A stretch of 64,000 bases of DNA, from assembly GCF_017744655.1 (NCBI RefSeq), contig NZ_JAGIAW010000005.1, forward strand, positions 235,246 to 299,245. Reading direction: 5' to 3'. This stretch comes from Devosia sp. Lineage in GTDB: Bacteria; Pseudomonadota; Alphaproteobacteria; Rhizobiales; Devosiaceae. Both the position numbers and the translations under genes were made by a program. The notes under the pieces are model-generated. The model had not been told where the DNA came from. It was given only the letters and a program-made list of their open reading frames with translations, and ran no database searches. Of this stretch, positions 35,929 through 44,045 are shown in pieces (within the stretch, counting starts at the first letter, position 1; every line of letters starts with the position of its first letter).

Positions 35929-36558
35929 TTACGCTGAGGACGCTCCCTCCGCGAGCCTCTTGGCCAGCCTAGAAAGCGTCGAACGTGAGCAACCCGTGGC
36001 TCGGATTATAGTGTTCCAGCTCTGCCCGGAGCACAGCATGGAGAGGATAGCGGCATTGCGCTTGGTGTCCTCCGGGCGTCCTGCATAGACCCCGCTGGCC
36101 TTGGCCTTTTCAATCCCCTGAGCCTGCCTTCTGCGGCGGTCTTCGTAGTCCTTCCGGGCGATGGCCGCGAGCATATCCAGCAGCATGCCGTTAATGGCCT
36201 CTGCCATTCGGGCCGTGAAGTCATCGCTATGGGCCGCTGCGAGCTGCCAAGAGGTGGGGAGGTCGAGGGCCACCACTTTCACCTGCCGCTGTCTGATCTC
36301 CGCCCTTAGACGTTCCCAGTCCGCTGCATTGAGGCGGCTGAGACGGTCCACCTGCTCCACCAGCAGCACGTCACCGGGCAGGCTATCGGACAACAGGCGG
36401 AACAGCTCGGGGCGCTGTAGAGACGCACCACTCTCATTCTCAACATAGGAGGCGGCGATGATCAGGCCTCGCTCTACGGCAAAGGCTTCAAGATCGGCTC
36501 GGGCGCGGCTCGCGTCTTGCTCTTTCGTAGAGGCGCGAAGGTAGGCGCGAACAAACAT
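35929..36558 (-). CDS. Serine recombinase (resolvase/invertase family)
   Basis: A 209-aa small serine recombinase with catalytic Ser10 in VRAYLRASTKEQDASRA, the LLVEQVDRLSRL segment, the long E-helix (MLLDMLAAIARKDYEDRRRRQAQGIEKAKASG), the VYAGRPEDTKRNA linker and a C-terminal helix-turn-helix (SWNTIIRATGCSRSTLSRLAKRL). It could resolve or invert DNA at sites near its own start, where an inverted repeat is found. Confidence 0.93.
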   Translation of the reverse strand: MFVRAYLRASTKEQDASRARADLEAFAVERGLIIAASYVENESGASLQRPELFRLLSDSLPGDVLLVEQVDRLSRLNAADWERLRAEIRQRQVKVVALDLPTSWQLAAAHSDDFTARMAEAINGMLLDMLAAIARKDYEDRRRRQAQGIEKAKASGVYAGRPEDTKRNAAILSMLCSGQSWNTIIRATGCSRSTLSRLAKRLAEGASSA

Positions 36559-36560
36559 GG

Positions 36561-36594
36561 ATGAGACCTATCAGTTCGATTTAGATAGTCTCAT
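36561..36594. promoter_or_regulatory. Inverted repeat at the serine recombinase start (possible res site/operator)
   Basis: ATGAGACCTATC (36561-36572) and GATAGTCTCAT (36584-36594) form an imperfect inverted repeat right upstream of the recombinase. A TCAGTTCG direct repeat (36571 and 36600) overlaps it. The layout fits a recombination or repressor site. Confidence 0.5.
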
Positions 36595-36699
36595 AATCAT
36601 CAGTTCGTTTAGGGTTGTCAACAACACTTATCGCACCACCGTCCAGACCAGTTCCTTAGAGGTGTACCCAAATGGCGTACGGCTTATTAATGGGCGCGC

Positions 36700-37311
36700 T
36701 CAGTACTTCTCGAACCAAGGCCCATGCCCAGATGCCATCTCACCCATCAGCCCCTTGGCAGAGCGCATCGCCTTGAGGCGTACTGTTGTTCCAATGGTGT
36801 CCATAGGACGCCTCTCATTGCTGAAGCTATTTATGACCCGCAGGAGAAGAGCGAAGGTTAGGTAGATGTTCTCGAACGTGTTCTGGTCACCCCAAAGGGA
36901 CGCTTCGGGCCGCTTGCGTATTTCTCCCGACCAAGAACGGTTGCGATGAATGCTCATCGCGCCTTCCATTCTGAACGCAGCGCCGTGCGCAATGCTGTGG
37001 CGGAAGTCGAAGGCAATGCGAGCAGTTGGGCACCACAGTTCCGCAAGTTGCTTTTCAGAGCTCTCCGGGAGCTTCGCAACCTCCTCCTCAAACATATCGA
37101 TCAGCTCGCCTATGGGCTTCGCGTCAGTGGGGTGCCTGACGCCACTTGGTGCGTGCTTCTGGAGCCGCCAAATCGCACGCTCCAACCGGAACTCTACGTT
37201 CGCGGCGAAGATGATCAGCGCACCGATTTTTGGGGCCATGGCCGGGCGAAGACCCAAATCAGCTTCAAGAAGGTCAGGTCTGCCAACGGCAAATATTGGG
37301 TCATCGCTCAT
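36700..37311 (-). CDS. Unknown protein with HEPN-like RxxxxH motif
   Basis: A 203-aa soluble helical protein that I do not recognise by name. It contains ARIAFDFRHSIAHGAAF, in which RHSIAH fits the Rx4-6H active-site pattern of HEPN RNases, within a helical context (AANVEFRLERAIWRLQKHA, FENIYLTFALLLRVINSF). Its position on a mobile island agrees with a toxin or defence role, but this is inference from one motif. Confidence 0.65.
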   Translation of the reverse strand: MSDDPIFAVGRPDLLEADLGLRPAMAPKIGALIIFAANVEFRLERAIWRLQKHAPSGVRHPTDAKPIGELIDMFEEEVAKLPESSEKQLAELWCPTARIAFDFRHSIAHGAAFRMEGAMSIHRNRSWSGEIRKRPEASLWGDQNTFENIYLTFALLLRVINSFSNERRPMDTIGTTVRLKAMRSAKGLMGEMASGHGPWFEKY

Positions 37312-37520
37312 GAAGATGGTTGTGAAGGGTGGCGAAACCGCTGTCCATCAGTGACATCGGGCCGTCTCCACACATTTCATCATAGCTGTTCGGTGCAGGT
37401 TGTCAGAAGCGCACACGATGCCCATGTTGAACACGCCCGAGCCATCGGGTGGAAGGTCGGAACTCCGGCTCCCTATGCTAGATTGGAACCATGGGGTCGC
37501 GGTGATCGAGGCTGCGGCCC

Positions 37521-37970
37521 TTAGTCCATCCAGATACTCCAGTGAGCCTCCTGTGGCCAAACTTCAAGGACCGTTGGTGCTGGGTCACAACCAGCGGCCC
37601 CGCGCGGTTCCACTGGTACACCTGCGCACGCTGCAAGTTGCTCCGCCAGCGCTCTACCCTTTGCAGTCAACTTGATGACATGCGCTCTTGGGTTGTGTGG
37701 GTCGATCTCCTGCACCACTAACCCCAGCCCCGGTTCCCCAGCCTTGCCCCGCCCTAATGCAATGATGTTTCGGGACGTAGCGGACTGGCTCAACCTCACG
37801 TCTTTGCTTATCTGAGTGGCGCTCACCGCCTTACGCTGGGCGACAGCGAGGAACACGGCCAGCAGGAACAGTGGTGGGTCCTCGCGATGAGACCGGAAGG
37901 CCTCAAGCGCGGAGCTAAGCCCTGTCAAAGCGGCACGGGTCACCTTGCTGGATGGCTCTGATTTGGACAT
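37521..37970 (-). CDS. MarR-like winged-helix protein
   Basis: A protein of 149 aa from ATG 37970, which has GGGGG at good spacing. The winged-helix core is LFLLAVFLAVAQRKAVSATQISKDVRLSQSATSRNIIALG, with VIKLTAKGRALAEQLAA as the wing end. This suits a small island regulator. The 209-bp gap to the next gene (37312-37520) shows nothing. Confidence 0.7.
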   Translation of the reverse strand: MSKSEPSSKVTRAALTGLSSALEAFRSHREDPPLFLLAVFLAVAQRKAVSATQISKDVRLSQSATSRNIIALGRGKAGEPGLGLVVQEIDPHNPRAHVIKLTAKGRALAEQLAACAGVPVEPRGAAGCDPAPTVLEVWPQEAHWSIWMD

Positions 37971-38118
37971 GTGCATCCCCCTGCTGCGCAGTTGAGCGAG
38001 GAAGACAGGGGCGGTCAAGGAGAGGCCCCGCGCCAACAGGGGGCCACGGGGGGAATGCGCGGCTTCTAGTTTGATCTTGGCGGAACGGATTTTTGTAAAA
38101 AAACATTCCGACTTTTCA

Positions 38119-38520
38119 TCAGATAGCGGCGTATCTGGCGATGTAGCCGTAATCCAGACTGGGGATACGGACGAGGGTGCCGTAGGTCCCATCAACATCG
38201 CCTAGGAACAGAAGCCACTGGGCGTATTCTTCGCGGGCCTCTAGGGGCAGTAGCTCGAACATGCGCTTGACGGTCACTGCCCGCAGCTTGTTGAGGGCCT
38301 GAACGCGTTTGTTGCTGGCCCATGTCCGTTGAAGGACCGTATCGTAGTTTTTTGCCTGCCACGCCCGCGTCCGCGCAATGATCTTGTCGCGGTTGCGCTC
38401 GTAGCGGGCCTTTGACCGGGCTTTAATTTTCTCAGCATTCGCCGCAGCATATGCGGCCAACTTTTCTTTGTTGGCCAAACGATAAGCGCGGTTGTACGCC
38501 CGCCGTTCATCAGGTGTCAT
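38119..38520 (-). CDS. Phage-type basic protein of unknown function
   Basis: A 133-aa protein with a strongly basic, Ala/Lys/Arg repeat N-terminus (MTPDERRAYNRAYRLANKEK, then AEKIKARSKARYERNRDKI). This type often precedes HNH or endonuclease VII domains in phages. The expected Cys/His residues are absent from the C-terminal half, so no nuclease is claimed. Confidence 0.65.
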   Translation of the reverse strand: MTPDERRAYNRAYRLANKEKLAAYAAANAEKIKARSKARYERNRDKIIARTRAWQAKNYDTVLQRTWASNKRVQALNKLRAVTVKRMFELLPLEAREEYAQWLLFLGDVDGTYGTLVRIPSLDYGYIARYAAI

Positions 38521-38785
38521 GGGATTTCCTTTGGCGAGCCCGAACGGCCCAAGAGAGGGCTCAGGAGCGGCGGAGGCTTGGTGGGTGAGGGACAGGCAAG
38601 TTCGTTGTGCGGCTTTGACCGTCTAGCAATGCACCGATTGACTACGGGCTTCGCTCATCGCAAAAGCCTGTGGGGCATCCTCGATACATAACCCGAAAAG
38701 CAGAGCCGCTTTGGTGGCAGGCGCGCAGTTCGCGTGAGCTGGGTTTACCGGGCCTTACCGGGACAAATGTATTGGAGAACTGATA

Positions 38786-38923
38786 TTGGGAACTGAAAAG
38801 TCTCAAAATCCAAATGTCGTGGACCACGCCACTGTATTGAATTTCTGTACGGCGATGATCGGGCTACTTCTGGTGAGTGTCGAAGCTATCCAGAAGTTGA
38901 TTGAGTTGGTCCAGCTTATCTAA
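38786..38923 (+). CDS. Possible small membrane peptide
   Basis: A 45-codon frame starting TTG with GGAG 8-9 nt upstream. It encodes a peptide with one hydrophobic helix (TAMIGLLLVSVEAIQKLIELVQLI). It is convergent with the rha remnant and overlaps it by 4 bp. Tentative. The rest of 38521-38785 shows no gene. Confidence 0.3.
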   Translation: MGTEKSQNPNVVDHATVLNFCTAMIGLLLVSVEAIQKLIELVQLI

Positions 38924-39242
38924 CGGCTGACGAGGATGCCCCATTCCATCTCGTTCAAGCGCGTGATGTACGGCTCCTTGAACCGCCGGCGCGAGCGAGC
39001 CGGTGTAGCCCATGGGCGAGGAACGTGAAGCCGTCCTTCGTCATGTTGTAGGAAGGCTTTAGGCGTCCCCTTTCGTCGCGATAATCACTGGGCTCAAAAT
39101 TGAGCCGATTAATTTCGGGGCTGCATTCGAGGCTTTCGATGCCCTGCAGGACGTTCTTGTGGAGCCGCCCGAACAGCTCAGTGACATCGCGGCTGTTGGT
39201 CATTGGCTGGCCATTGTGGAGGGTAACGATGGCTTGGGCCAT
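38920..39242 (-). pseudogene. rha: Rha-family phage regulator, frameshifted
   Basis: The N-terminal 80 residues match the Rha antirepressor family (MTNSRDVTELFGRLHKNVLQGIESL, YNMTKDGFTFLAHG). After FTFLA the expected MGYTG continues in the +1 frame (around 39015), and the expected FKEPYITRLNEMEWGILVSR in a third frame ending at 38920. Two indels have therefore scrambled the C-terminus, and the open frame ends early at 38955. Rha proteins act in lysogeny control. It is preceded by T3-like promoters and a four-fold tandem repeat. Confidence 0.75.
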
Positions 39243-39272
39243 AGAGACCACGGGTAAGACCAAGGATAACAC

Positions 39273-39300
39273 GCATGCTTTACGCTCGCTTCAAGCATGC
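39273..39300. promoter_or_regulatory. Hairpin in the rha leader
   Basis: Perfect 8-bp arms GCATGCTT and AAGCATGC with a 12-nt loop lie between the tandem repeats and the rha start. It may be an operator or an RNA hairpin. Confidence 0.4.
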
Positions 39301-39335
39301 CTTGAGCACTCTCAGAGCTAAGCTATAGGTATGCC

Positions 39336-39387
39336 TGTTATATCCTCCTCTTATATCCTCCTGTTATATCCTCCTGTTATATCCTCC
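39336..39387 (-). repeat. Four 13-bp tandem repeats carrying Shine-Dalgarno cores
   Basis: On the coding (minus) strand the unit is GGAGGATATAACA, repeated four times with one substitution (...TAAGA in one unit). The first unit begins at the predicted +1 of the T3-like promoter at 39387-39403. Confidence 0.85.
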
Positions 39388-39403
39388 TATGGTGAGGTGT
39401 AAT
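39387..39403 (-). promoter_or_regulatory. T3/T7-like phage promoter A
   Basis: ATTACACCTCACCATAG, followed by GAGGA. The phage T3 promoter core is ATTAACCCTCACTAAAG followed by GGAGA. Oriented toward the rha remnant. Confidence 0.55.
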
Positions 39404-39415
39404 GGAGAGCTTTTC

Positions 39416-39432
39416 CTAGGGTGAGGGGTAAT
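39416..39432 (-). promoter_or_regulatory. T3/T7-like phage promoter B
   Basis: ATTACCCCTCACCCTAG followed by GAAAAG, 29 bp upstream of copy A in the same orientation, just after the RNase HI gene. Confidence 0.55.
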
Positions 39433-39444
39433 TGGTCTTCCCGG

Positions 39445-40017
39445 CTATGCCGCCTGTTCGAGGACTAGGGCATCGTCTCCGAGATACCAATTCGGATGCC
39501 GGTCTTTCAGGCGACTGCCTGCCTTGGCATAGACCCTCAGCGCTCCGTTGTTCGCCAGCGTATCGGCCATTTCGTTCAGTTCGTGACCAGCATGACCCTT
39601 GACCCACTGCCAGCAGATGGCTCTGGTCTGGGCCAACGCATCCAGCTCTAACCAGAGGTCGAGGTTTTTGACCGGCTTCTTGTCTGCGGTCTTCCAACCG
39701 CGTTCCTTCCAGCCCACAAGCCACTCAGTCATCCCCTTCACCACCATCTGGTTGTCGGTGAGGAGCAGCGTAGGTAGTTCGGGAATGGTTAGCCTCGACA
39801 GCCCTTTGATGGCTGCGAGCATTTCCATGCGGACGCTGGTTGTGGCTGGCTGAAACCCCGCGAACGGGCTTTGAGCGGAAATGGTGCCATCAGCCTCAAC
39901 AAGCTGTCGAATGGCACCCCAACCACCGGGGCCGGGATTGGGGAGGCAAGCGCCATCGGTGGCAAGGATGTAGTGGCGTTGCCCGGCAAGGGGCGAGGGG
40001 ATGTTATTGGGGTGCAT
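39445..40017 (-). CDS. Ribonuclease HI (phage-encoded)
   Basis: A 190-aa RNase HI that cuts the RNA strand of RNA-DNA hybrids. All four acidic residues are in place: Asp in YILATDGACLPNPGPGGWG, Glu in RMEMLAAIKGLSRL, Asp in LLLTDNQMVVKGM and Asp in LNEMADTLANNGA. WVKGHAGHELNEMAD carries the usual His. It has a 15-residue N-terminal and a 30-residue C-terminal extension compared with E. coli RnhA. It lies at the 3' end of the virion module, where it may remove primers or R-loops during phage replication. Confidence 0.93.
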   Translation of the reverse strand: MHPNNIPSPLAGQRHYILATDGACLPNPGPGGWGAIRQLVEADGTISAQSPFAGFQPATTSVRMEMLAAIKGLSRLTIPELPTLLLTDNQMVVKGMTEWLVGWKERGWKTADKKPVKNLDLWLELDALAQTRAICWQWVKGHAGHELNEMADTLANNGALRVYAKAGSRLKDRHPNWYLGDDALVLEQAA

Positions 40018-40237
40018 GAGAAATCCTCAGGGAAGGTTGTAGACGGACGTTGAGCGCGTTCTGGTGGGTTGGTGTGGAAATGATGGGAAAAGCCGCTCAT
40101 GGACTCCACTGAGTCAGGAATGGGCAAGGAAAGGCCCCCGCCACAGCAAAGCTCTTGCGAGCCACGGACGTGGCGGGGGCCGGGGTTGAGTGTAATCGGA
40201 TTAAACTCAGCCTCAGTCTGCCGAGGCTGATGAGGGC

Positions 40238-43200
40238 TCAGTCCCGTTTGGTCCATTCAGGCAGACCACGGACCATGCCGTTGAACATCTGGGTCACGCC
40301 CATAGCGTTCTGGAACGGAAGCACCCGTAGCATGGAGCGGACATCAGTTTGGCTGAGTCCGCCCTTGGTGCCCGCCTGAAACGCCGCTGCCAGCCCCTCC
40401 GAAACGGAGTTGTATAAGTCCACCGTGGGGATGCCTCCCCAGATGTCGCTGGCTTGCTGAGTGTTGCGACCGATGAAGATCGGGGCATTGCCCGTAGCTT
40501 TCATGGCCGTGTCGATGGCCGGGGCCAGCAGGGAGAAGAAGTTGCTGTTCTGGATGCCGCCTGCCGCGATGGCTTGGACGGACAGGCGCTTCTCCAGATA
40601 TTCCTGCTGGTCACTACGACCGATGGAATTGGCGTAGGTGCGGGCGGTGTAGACCATGGAGGCGAGGAACGTGGTGGAAATCCACTGCATCGCCGTGGTT
40701 CTGTCCCGCATGTTGAGCCCCTGATGAAGCTGCTTTGACCATGCTCCAATGGTGAAGCTGCGGAACTGGAGGAGCGTACGGGCCAGCGGGTGGCTCATCC
40801 AGACCGCGAACTGGCCGGGGTCATTCTCCTGCACCATCGTGCGGGCAAGCCGATAGGCGGCACCCTCGAACGCCGCAAGCGCCTCCTGATCATCCCAACG
40901 GTCGAAGTTCATGCCCGCCAGACGATTGCTGCCGGGGTGGAACTCGGCATTGTTGCGGATGCTTTCAAAGACCCGCTCTGTCATGGCATCATCGAGCCCG
41001 AGAGCCAGAAGCCGCTTGCCCGACATCGCCGTGTCACCCATCGCCATGGCGGCGAATTTGGTGAAGATGGCACGGCCCGCAATGCGCTGGAGCGTAGTGT
41101 TGATCGGGGCCAGCCCGGAGGCTGCGGAGAGGAGCCGCTTGCCCTTACTCAAGGTGGCATCCACGGCATTGAACACGGGGTTGTTGTTGATGCCGTCCAG
41201 CGGGTTCCCAAAGTCGTCGCGGTGGGTGCGCGGCAGATTGCGGAGCCAGTCCGTGCCGATACCCAAATGGTCTTCGATTTCCTGAGCAAGCTGCTCGCCC
41301 ATCTTGCCGGTACGGGCATTGCGCCACAGGGCTCGCATGGGCGGGATGGAGGAGAGCATGGCCTTCACGCCCACCTGTGACGCGATGTTGCCGAACTCCG
41401 AAAGCGAAGCCAGACCGGCCTGACCGAAGACCCGTAGGAAGTTGTAGTCCCGGAAGACCCGGAGGAACTGGTTGAAGGTGCTGCCTTCATCCCACCGGGA
41501 CCGGCCCACAACCGTATTATAGCCGTGGTCCAGCAATCTCAGGTCCGCTTCAATCCGTTCTGGTGCAGCCGTGTCACCTACTGCCCGGACTTGTTCCAGC
41601 ACCTTCCGCCATTCGGCATCACTGGTTACGCCATTGACGATGTTTTCCGCCACTTCATCCCCCGCCTGCCACTTGGGATTGCGAATGGAGAGGTTGCCCA
41701 TTGCCACCCGACCCGACACCTGACGGGTATAGCTGGACATGAGGGCATCGGCATCGCGGTTGAACAAGTGCTTCATGGCGAAGTCCCGCACCTCGCCGTT
41801 TATGGTCTGGAGCTTGACGGTGAAATGCTCGTTGAACAGCAGGCGGGACTTGAGGCGTGACGCTGCTCCGTTCTGGGGCTTGCGCTGGAACTCGGCATGA
41901 ATGTTCTTCATGAGGTTGTCGAGGTCATCGCCAGAGACGCCGCTGTAGTCGGTCAGCAGTTCCCTGAGACCATCCATATCCTCGCCCGAGAAGACCCGTT
42001 GGAGGTTTGCGGCCTCCCCAGCCGATAGGGAGTGCATCTTCTTGATATACCCGGTGGCCACCCTGTGGGCGACATCATCGGCAAGGTTCGGGGTCTTTTC
42101 CTTCATCGCCATGACCAAGGCCCCGACAAGCCGGTCTTGCCCAAAGGCGTTGAGGGCATCCCTAACCTTGCCCTTGTCGGGAATGCGGGGGATGTACTGC
42201 GGGTTCTTCTGGAGCGTTTCGGCACCGCGAACGGAGCGCTTCACGGTCCCGGTGATGATGCCGGGGTTGTGGAGCATCTCCTGCCAGTCGCCCATGATCT
42301 TGCGGAACTGCTCACCCGCAGCCGTTACGCTGGGCTCAAAGACCCGAAGCGGGTTCTGGTTGTCCACGAAGTCGGCAACGGCCTCGGAGAACTCCAGCCG
42401 CGCCCGGTCACGTTCCCAGAAGCCAATTGAGTTGTCCTTCAGGTATTGCTTGAAGGCCGGTTCATAGGCCGACCGCCATTTCGTTTCCGCCTGCCGCTGG
42501 AGACGCGACTGCATTTCCGTCACCGCGATAGGCGTGACCCCATCAGCGTTGCGGGTCGCGTCCTCATAGAGAACATTGGTGATGGCGCGGGTCAGGGGGT
42601 TGTCCGAAGACTTGCCCTTGTTCGCCACGTCAAACCGGGTGTTGCCCAGATTGACCGAACGGGGCGCTGCAGTGTCGCCAAGATCGCGAATGATCTCGTC
42701 TGCGGAGAAGTCCAGCGGGGTCTTGGAACCCGCATACATCGCACCTGCCGAACTGTTCCGGTTGAGCGCCGTGCCGTTCATGAGATTGCGTCCAGCCTTT
42801 TCCAGCATGGCGCTTTCAGCAGTGACATGAGGGTTGCGGGCGAATGCCCCGAAGCTACCGCCGAGAACGGCACCGAGACCGGCAGACCAAAGCAGGTCCG
42901 TATTCTCCGAAGTCTGCTTGTTGGCCCAGATGATGCTATCCGTGGCGAGGTTAGAGGCCGCGCCTATGCCAGCCATGCGAAGGGCATTGCCCGCACGGGA
43001 GATCTTCTGACCGGCCACGAAGGCACCACCAGCGCCACCCGTGACAGCCGCCGCGCCAAGACCAGCAATCCATGCGCCGGGGTCTGTGAAGCCAGCACCA
43101 AGGCGAAGGGCCATGCCCATCCCGCCCATGTCGGCAAGCGTCTGATCGTTCTCCAATGTCTTCGCCAAGCTCTCCCTGATGGCCATGCCATGCTGCTGGG

Positions 43201-43978
43201 AATGAACGCCGTCAAAGCGGTCCCAATATTGTTCGGGGATGTCCTTAGTGAAGGTGTCGAAATCGGCTTGGGTCATGCGGTAGTCGAGGTCCATAGGCCC
43301 GGTTGGGGAACCACGCATGAGCCATGACAATGACCATTCTTCCTGAACCGCTGCGCCGATACCATCGAACATGGATGGCGGTGCGGGCTTGGCCGCTTCC
43401 GCTGCACGCTGGTCGGCATAGGTCGGTGGCGGGGCCAATGGGGCATCGGTGGCGTAAGCGGAGTTGGCGCCGTCCCCAGTGATGCTGAAGGGAGTGCCTA
43501 CGGCGGGCTCGTGGGAGACGATGGCGGGCGCCGGGGCATTGCTTCCGCCCGTGATGCCGAAAGCCTGCTGCGCGAAGCCGAGACGGCCCGAGTAGTTATG
43601 GCCACCACGCGGATTATCCCAAGTGAAGCCCAACGGCCGCTCGAAGCCGATGAAGGCCGCAGTGGCTTCGTCCACGGTTTTGGCAGCCATCAGGGAGTTG
43701 AAGGCGCGGGTTTCTTTATTCCGTAGCTCCCAATCGACCATCTCCAACTGGGTCGAGAGGTCATAGTGGTTGCGGCCTGCAAAGGGGCCAGAAGTGAGAG
43801 CGCCCCAGCGGTCGGGATGCCATTGGGCAACGCCACGGGCTTTCCCGCCATCGCCTATTGCGGAGACGTTTAGGCCGCTTTCGCCCAGGAGATTGCCGAC
43901 GATGCCAGCCGCTTGGGCATCGGTATAGCCGCGCGACTTGAAGAAGCTGAGCGCGGTGGAGGTGTGTTGATTAGCCAT
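40238..43978 (-). CDS. Large internal virion/ejection protein with N-terminal phage lysozyme (T7 gp16-like)
   Basis: A 1246-aa protein. Residues about 1-145 form a phage tail lysozyme domain (FFKSRGYTDAQAAGIVGNLLGESGLN, GVAQWHPDRW, FIGFERP). The rest is a long helical, Ala-rich protein with hydrophobic stretches (about 290-345) and a C-terminal region typical of podovirus ejection proteins that cross the host envelope (RTMVQENDPGQFAVWMSHPLARTLLQFRSF). Its length is close to T7 gp16 (1318 aa), although T7 uses a transglycosylase in place of this lysozyme. It directly follows the gp15-like gene, the same order as in T7. Confidence 0.82.
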   Translation of the reverse strand: MANQHTSTALSFFKSRGYTDAQAAGIVGNLLGESGLNVSAIGDGGKARGVAQWHPDRWGALTSGPFAGRNHYDLSTQLEMVDWELRNKETRAFNSLMAAKTVDEATAAFIGFERPLGFTWDNPRGGHNYSGRLGFAQQAFGITGGSNAPAPAIVSHEPAVGTPFSITGDGANSAYATDAPLAPPPTYADQRAAEAAKPAPPSMFDGIGAAVQEEWSLSWLMRGSPTGPMDLDYRMTQADFDTFTKDIPEQYWDRFDGVHSQQHGMAIRESLAKTLENDQTLADMGGMGMALRLGAGFTDPGAWIAGLGAAAVTGGAGGAFVAGQKISRAGNALRMAGIGAASNLATDSIIWANKQTSENTDLLWSAGLGAVLGGSFGAFARNPHVTAESAMLEKAGRNLMNGTALNRNSSAGAMYAGSKTPLDFSADEIIRDLGDTAAPRSVNLGNTRFDVANKGKSSDNPLTRAITNVLYEDATRNADGVTPIAVTEMQSRLQRQAETKWRSAYEPAFKQYLKDNSIGFWERDRARLEFSEAVADFVDNQNPLRVFEPSVTAAGEQFRKIMGDWQEMLHNPGIITGTVKRSVRGAETLQKNPQYIPRIPDKGKVRDALNAFGQDRLVGALVMAMKEKTPNLADDVAHRVATGYIKKMHSLSAGEAANLQRVFSGEDMDGLRELLTDYSGVSGDDLDNLMKNIHAEFQRKPQNGAASRLKSRLLFNEHFTVKLQTINGEVRDFAMKHLFNRDADALMSSYTRQVSGRVAMGNLSIRNPKWQAGDEVAENIVNGVTSDAEWRKVLEQVRAVGDTAAPERIEADLRLLDHGYNTVVGRSRWDEGSTFNQFLRVFRDYNFLRVFGQAGLASLSEFGNIASQVGVKAMLSSIPPMRALWRNARTGKMGEQLAQEIEDHLGIGTDWLRNLPRTHRDDFGNPLDGINNNPVFNAVDATLSKGKRLLSAASGLAPINTTLQRIAGRAIFTKFAAMAMGDTAMSGKRLLALGLDDAMTERVFESIRNNAEFHPGSNRLAGMNFDRWDDQEALAAFEGAAYRLARTMVQENDPGQFAVWMSHPLARTLLQFRSFTIGAWSKQLHQGLNMRDRTTAMQWISTTFLASMVYTARTYANSIGRSDQQEYLEKRLSVQAIAAGGIQNSNFFSLLAPAIDTAMKATGNAPIFIGRNTQQASDIWGGIPTVDLYNSVSEGLAAAFQAGTKGGLSQTDVRSMLRVLPFQNAMGVTQMFNGMVRGLPEWTKRD

Positions 43979-44045
43979 AGGTTTCCTGTCCCGCCCAACG
44001 GTGAAGTCAGGCGGGCTGTTGATGATAGTGATGGTGGAGAGGTGG

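Noticed and set aside
39336..39387. CRISPR-like short repeats
   Set aside because: Units are 13 bp and directly abutting with no spacers and no cas genes; they are a simple tandem repeat.
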